Assembly (NCBI RefSeq): GCF_020171845.1
Contig: NZ_JAIVAM010000003.1
Coordinates: 496,001-560,000 of the forward strand
DNA length: 64,000 nucleotides
Origin: Cytobacillus kochii
GTDB taxonomy: Bacteria; Bacillota; Bacilli; Bacillales; Cytobacillaceae
Direction of reading: 5' to 3'
A program made the translations under genes and the position numbers. Below, in pieces: positions 63,174 to 64,000 of the stretch (its first letter is position 1; each line of letters begins with the position of its first letter). The notes under the pieces are model-generated. The model made no database searches. It was not told where the DNA came from and saw nothing but the letters and a program-made list of their open reading frames with translations.

Positions 63174-63193
63174 AGGGGAGGGAAGACCCCTCC
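63174..63193 (-). terminator. Hairpin after the HU gene
   Basis: Minus strand: GGAGGG, loop, CCCTCC, followed by TATTTT. Modest. It overlaps a copy of the AGGGGAG motif. Confidence 0.4.
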
Positions 63194-63202
63194 AACATTT
63201 AA

Positions 63203-63478
63203 TTATTTATTTAATTTTTCTTTAATATGAGCACTCGGCTTTACTTTTAGATTATTTCTAGCAGCGATTTCTATTTCTTCGCCAGTTTGTGGGTTGCGGC
63301 CTTTACGTGCTGCGCTCTCTTTAACTACTAATTTACCTAACTTACCCAATGGAAACTCACCATAATCAACTAGACCTTCTTCAATAACAGCTACAAATTT
63401 GTCTAAAAGTGCAGTTGCATCTTTTTGTGGAATATCAAAATGTGCAGCAATTAATTTTTCCTTTTCAACTTTTTTCAT
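63203..63478 (-). CDS. HU-family DNA-binding protein
   Basis: 91 residues, ATG start with AGGAGG upstream. The HU/IHF fold: MKKVEKEKLIAAHFDIPQKDA helices, then the signature strand/arm GKLGKLVVKESAARKGRNPQTGEEIEIAARNNLKVKPS ending HIKEKLNK. It bends DNA and could help packaging or late transcription. SPbeta has an HU-like gene (yonN) in the same position. Late phage HU genes are often expressed strongly. Confidence 0.9.
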   Translation of the reverse strand: MKKVEKEKLIAAHFDIPQKDATALLDKFVAVIEEGLVDYGEFPLGKLGKLVVKESAARKGRNPQTGEEIEIAARNNLKVKPSAHIKEKLNK

Positions 63479-63528
63479 AATAGAACTCCTCCTAATATCC
63501 TTTTGTATTAAGTTAATTGCAATTAAAG

Positions 63529-63642
63529 CTATTTTATAAAGTATTTTTTAGTGGTGGTATGAACTACGCCACTGTTATCTGAGTATATGTATGTTTTGAT
63601 TACTTCTTGTTTATCTTCTTTTGTCTTGCTCTCCTTGTTCAT
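63529..63642 (-). CDS. Very small ORF (37 aa), hydrophilic
   Basis: ATG 63642 with AAGGAGG 12 bases upstream (a bit long). Basic peptide: MNKESKTKEDKQEVIKTYIY then SDNSGVVHTTTKKYFIK. No family; it directly precedes the HU gene on the same strand. Confidence 0.45.
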   Translation of the reverse strand: MNKESKTKEDKQEVIKTYIYSDNSGVVHTTTKKYFIK

Positions 63643-63689
63643 GACACAGCCATTCCTCCTTAGATTATTATAAAAAGAGGGAAGTAGCC

Positions 63690-63800
63690 ATGATATTTGT
63701 ACTTGAGCTTTTTCTTCCTTTAGGGGTTATTACGGGAAACGTTCAACAAACGTTGGTATATCAGTGTTTAAAAGAAAAACAAAAATTGAATTCAAGGTGA
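63690..63800 (+). CDS. Very small plus-strand ORF (36 aa), hydrophobic start
   Basis: ATG 63690 with AAGAGGGA about 7 bases upstream; MIFVLELFLPLGVITGNVQQ then a basic C-terminus (KEKQKLNSR). It lies antisense in the gap between two minus-strand genes. A hydrophobic segment followed by a Lys-rich tail is the general look of type I toxins, but no match to a known one is clear. May be chance. Confidence 0.3.
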   Translation: MIFVLELFLPLGVITGNVQQTLVYQCLKEKQKLNSR

Positions 63801-63828
63801 AATACCGATAAATCAACCTTCACAACAA

Positions 63829-64000
63829 TTAAAAAACGGTAGTACCTTTGCTCGTATATTTTTCTTTGTTGGTGTGCCATTTTTTACGCTGTCTTTCTTT
63901 TTCTTTCTTACTGTAGCACTTCTTGCAATATTTTGTATTTCTCCCTGTTATTTCTATCCTTGTACCACAATTGTTACACTGTTTGGTTTGGGCTAAGTTA
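63829..64000 (-). CDS. Zinc-finger protein, C-terminal part (runs off the right edge)
   Basis: 57 visible codons ending at TAA 63829. A four-Cys zinc knuckle (QCNNCGTRIEITGRNTKYCKKC) and then a basic tail (YSKKEKERQRKKWHTNKEKYTSK). The N-terminal part lies outside the window. In SPbeta the gene at this place is yonO (a single-subunit RNA polymerase); whether this is its end cannot be told. Confidence 0.6.
   Translation of the reverse strand, partial: NLAQTKQCNNCGTRIEITGRNTKYCKKCYSKKEKERQRKKWHTNKEKYTSKGTTVF

Larger units (their letters stand above)
18013..64000. mobile_element. Large SPbeta-like prophage, left part
   Basis: Continuous phage gene content from the broken asparaginase to the right edge: lysis, tail spikes and fibres, tail tip, tape measure, tail tube, capsid, protease, portal, terminase, HU, PhoH-type ATPase and a YonK homologue. 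The order HU, phosphoesterase/YonK, terminase, portal, capsid, an internal tyrosine recombinase and a transglycosylase tape measure resembles the SPbeta late region. Structural genes are all minus strand and appear intact, so the prophage could be functional. The replication and lysogeny genes and the integrase expected at the other end are not in view. Confidence 0.92.

Overview
The window is a low-GC Firmicutes chromosome, most likely a Bacillaceae member (Bacillus, Oceanobacillus or Virgibacillus type), carrying the left end of a large prophage. The bacterial part (1-18012) keeps the Bacillus subtilis gene order resE, sigX, rsiX, (insertions), serA, ribU, fer, ypbB, recS, ypbD, ypbE, ypbF, ypbG, mecB, gudB, ypdA. 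Its proteins resemble the B. subtilis ones closely, GudB and ferredoxin most of all. This part also shows a textbook SigX autoregulatory promoter, an FMN riboswitch before ribU, several sigma-A promoters and clear intrinsic terminators.

At about 18010 a minus-strand asparaginase gene is cut. Its C-terminal 162 codons match the family up to a conserved His-Thr-Ser-Asn segment, and unrelated DNA with an in-frame stop follows at once. From there to the right edge (about 46 kb, continuing beyond the window) the DNA is prophage. Its first gene is a complete asparaginase of its own, so the element appears to break one asparaginase and bring another.

The prophage looks like a relative of B. subtilis SPbeta. 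It has a YonK homologue next to a calcineurin-like phosphoesterase, an HU-type protein, a PhoH-type ATPase, terminase, portal, protease/scaffold, capsid and tail genes. A tyrosine recombinase is embedded in the late region, as YomM is in SPbeta, and the tape measure protein carries a lytic transglycosylase domain. Nearly all phage genes lie on the minus strand and are read from right to left: DNA-metabolism and small genes (63.8-60.4 kb), fibre-like genes (60.4-59.6), packaging and head (59.5-52.3), neck and tail tube (52.2-45.5), tail tip, fibres and spikes (44.8-22.4), lysis (21.6-19.4).

Five plus-strand genes interrupt this: the asparaginase, a 34-residue SinI-like peptide, a hexapeptide-repeat acetyltransferase, a 53-residue ribbon-helix-helix protein and a doubtful 36-residue ORF. 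The ribbon-helix-helix gene faces a minus-strand promoter whose -35/-10 spacer holds a palindrome, which suggests a local regulatory switch in front of the tail genes. A zinc-ribbon/HNH nuclease and a membrane protein form an inserted cassette with its own terminator between tail genes.

The least expected signal is a heptamer, AGGGGAG or GGGGGAG on the plus strand, found by eye 17 times in the prophage. It lies almost entirely on one strand, falls in all three codon phases and also sits in intergenic hairpins. Many phage genes appear to start with TTG.
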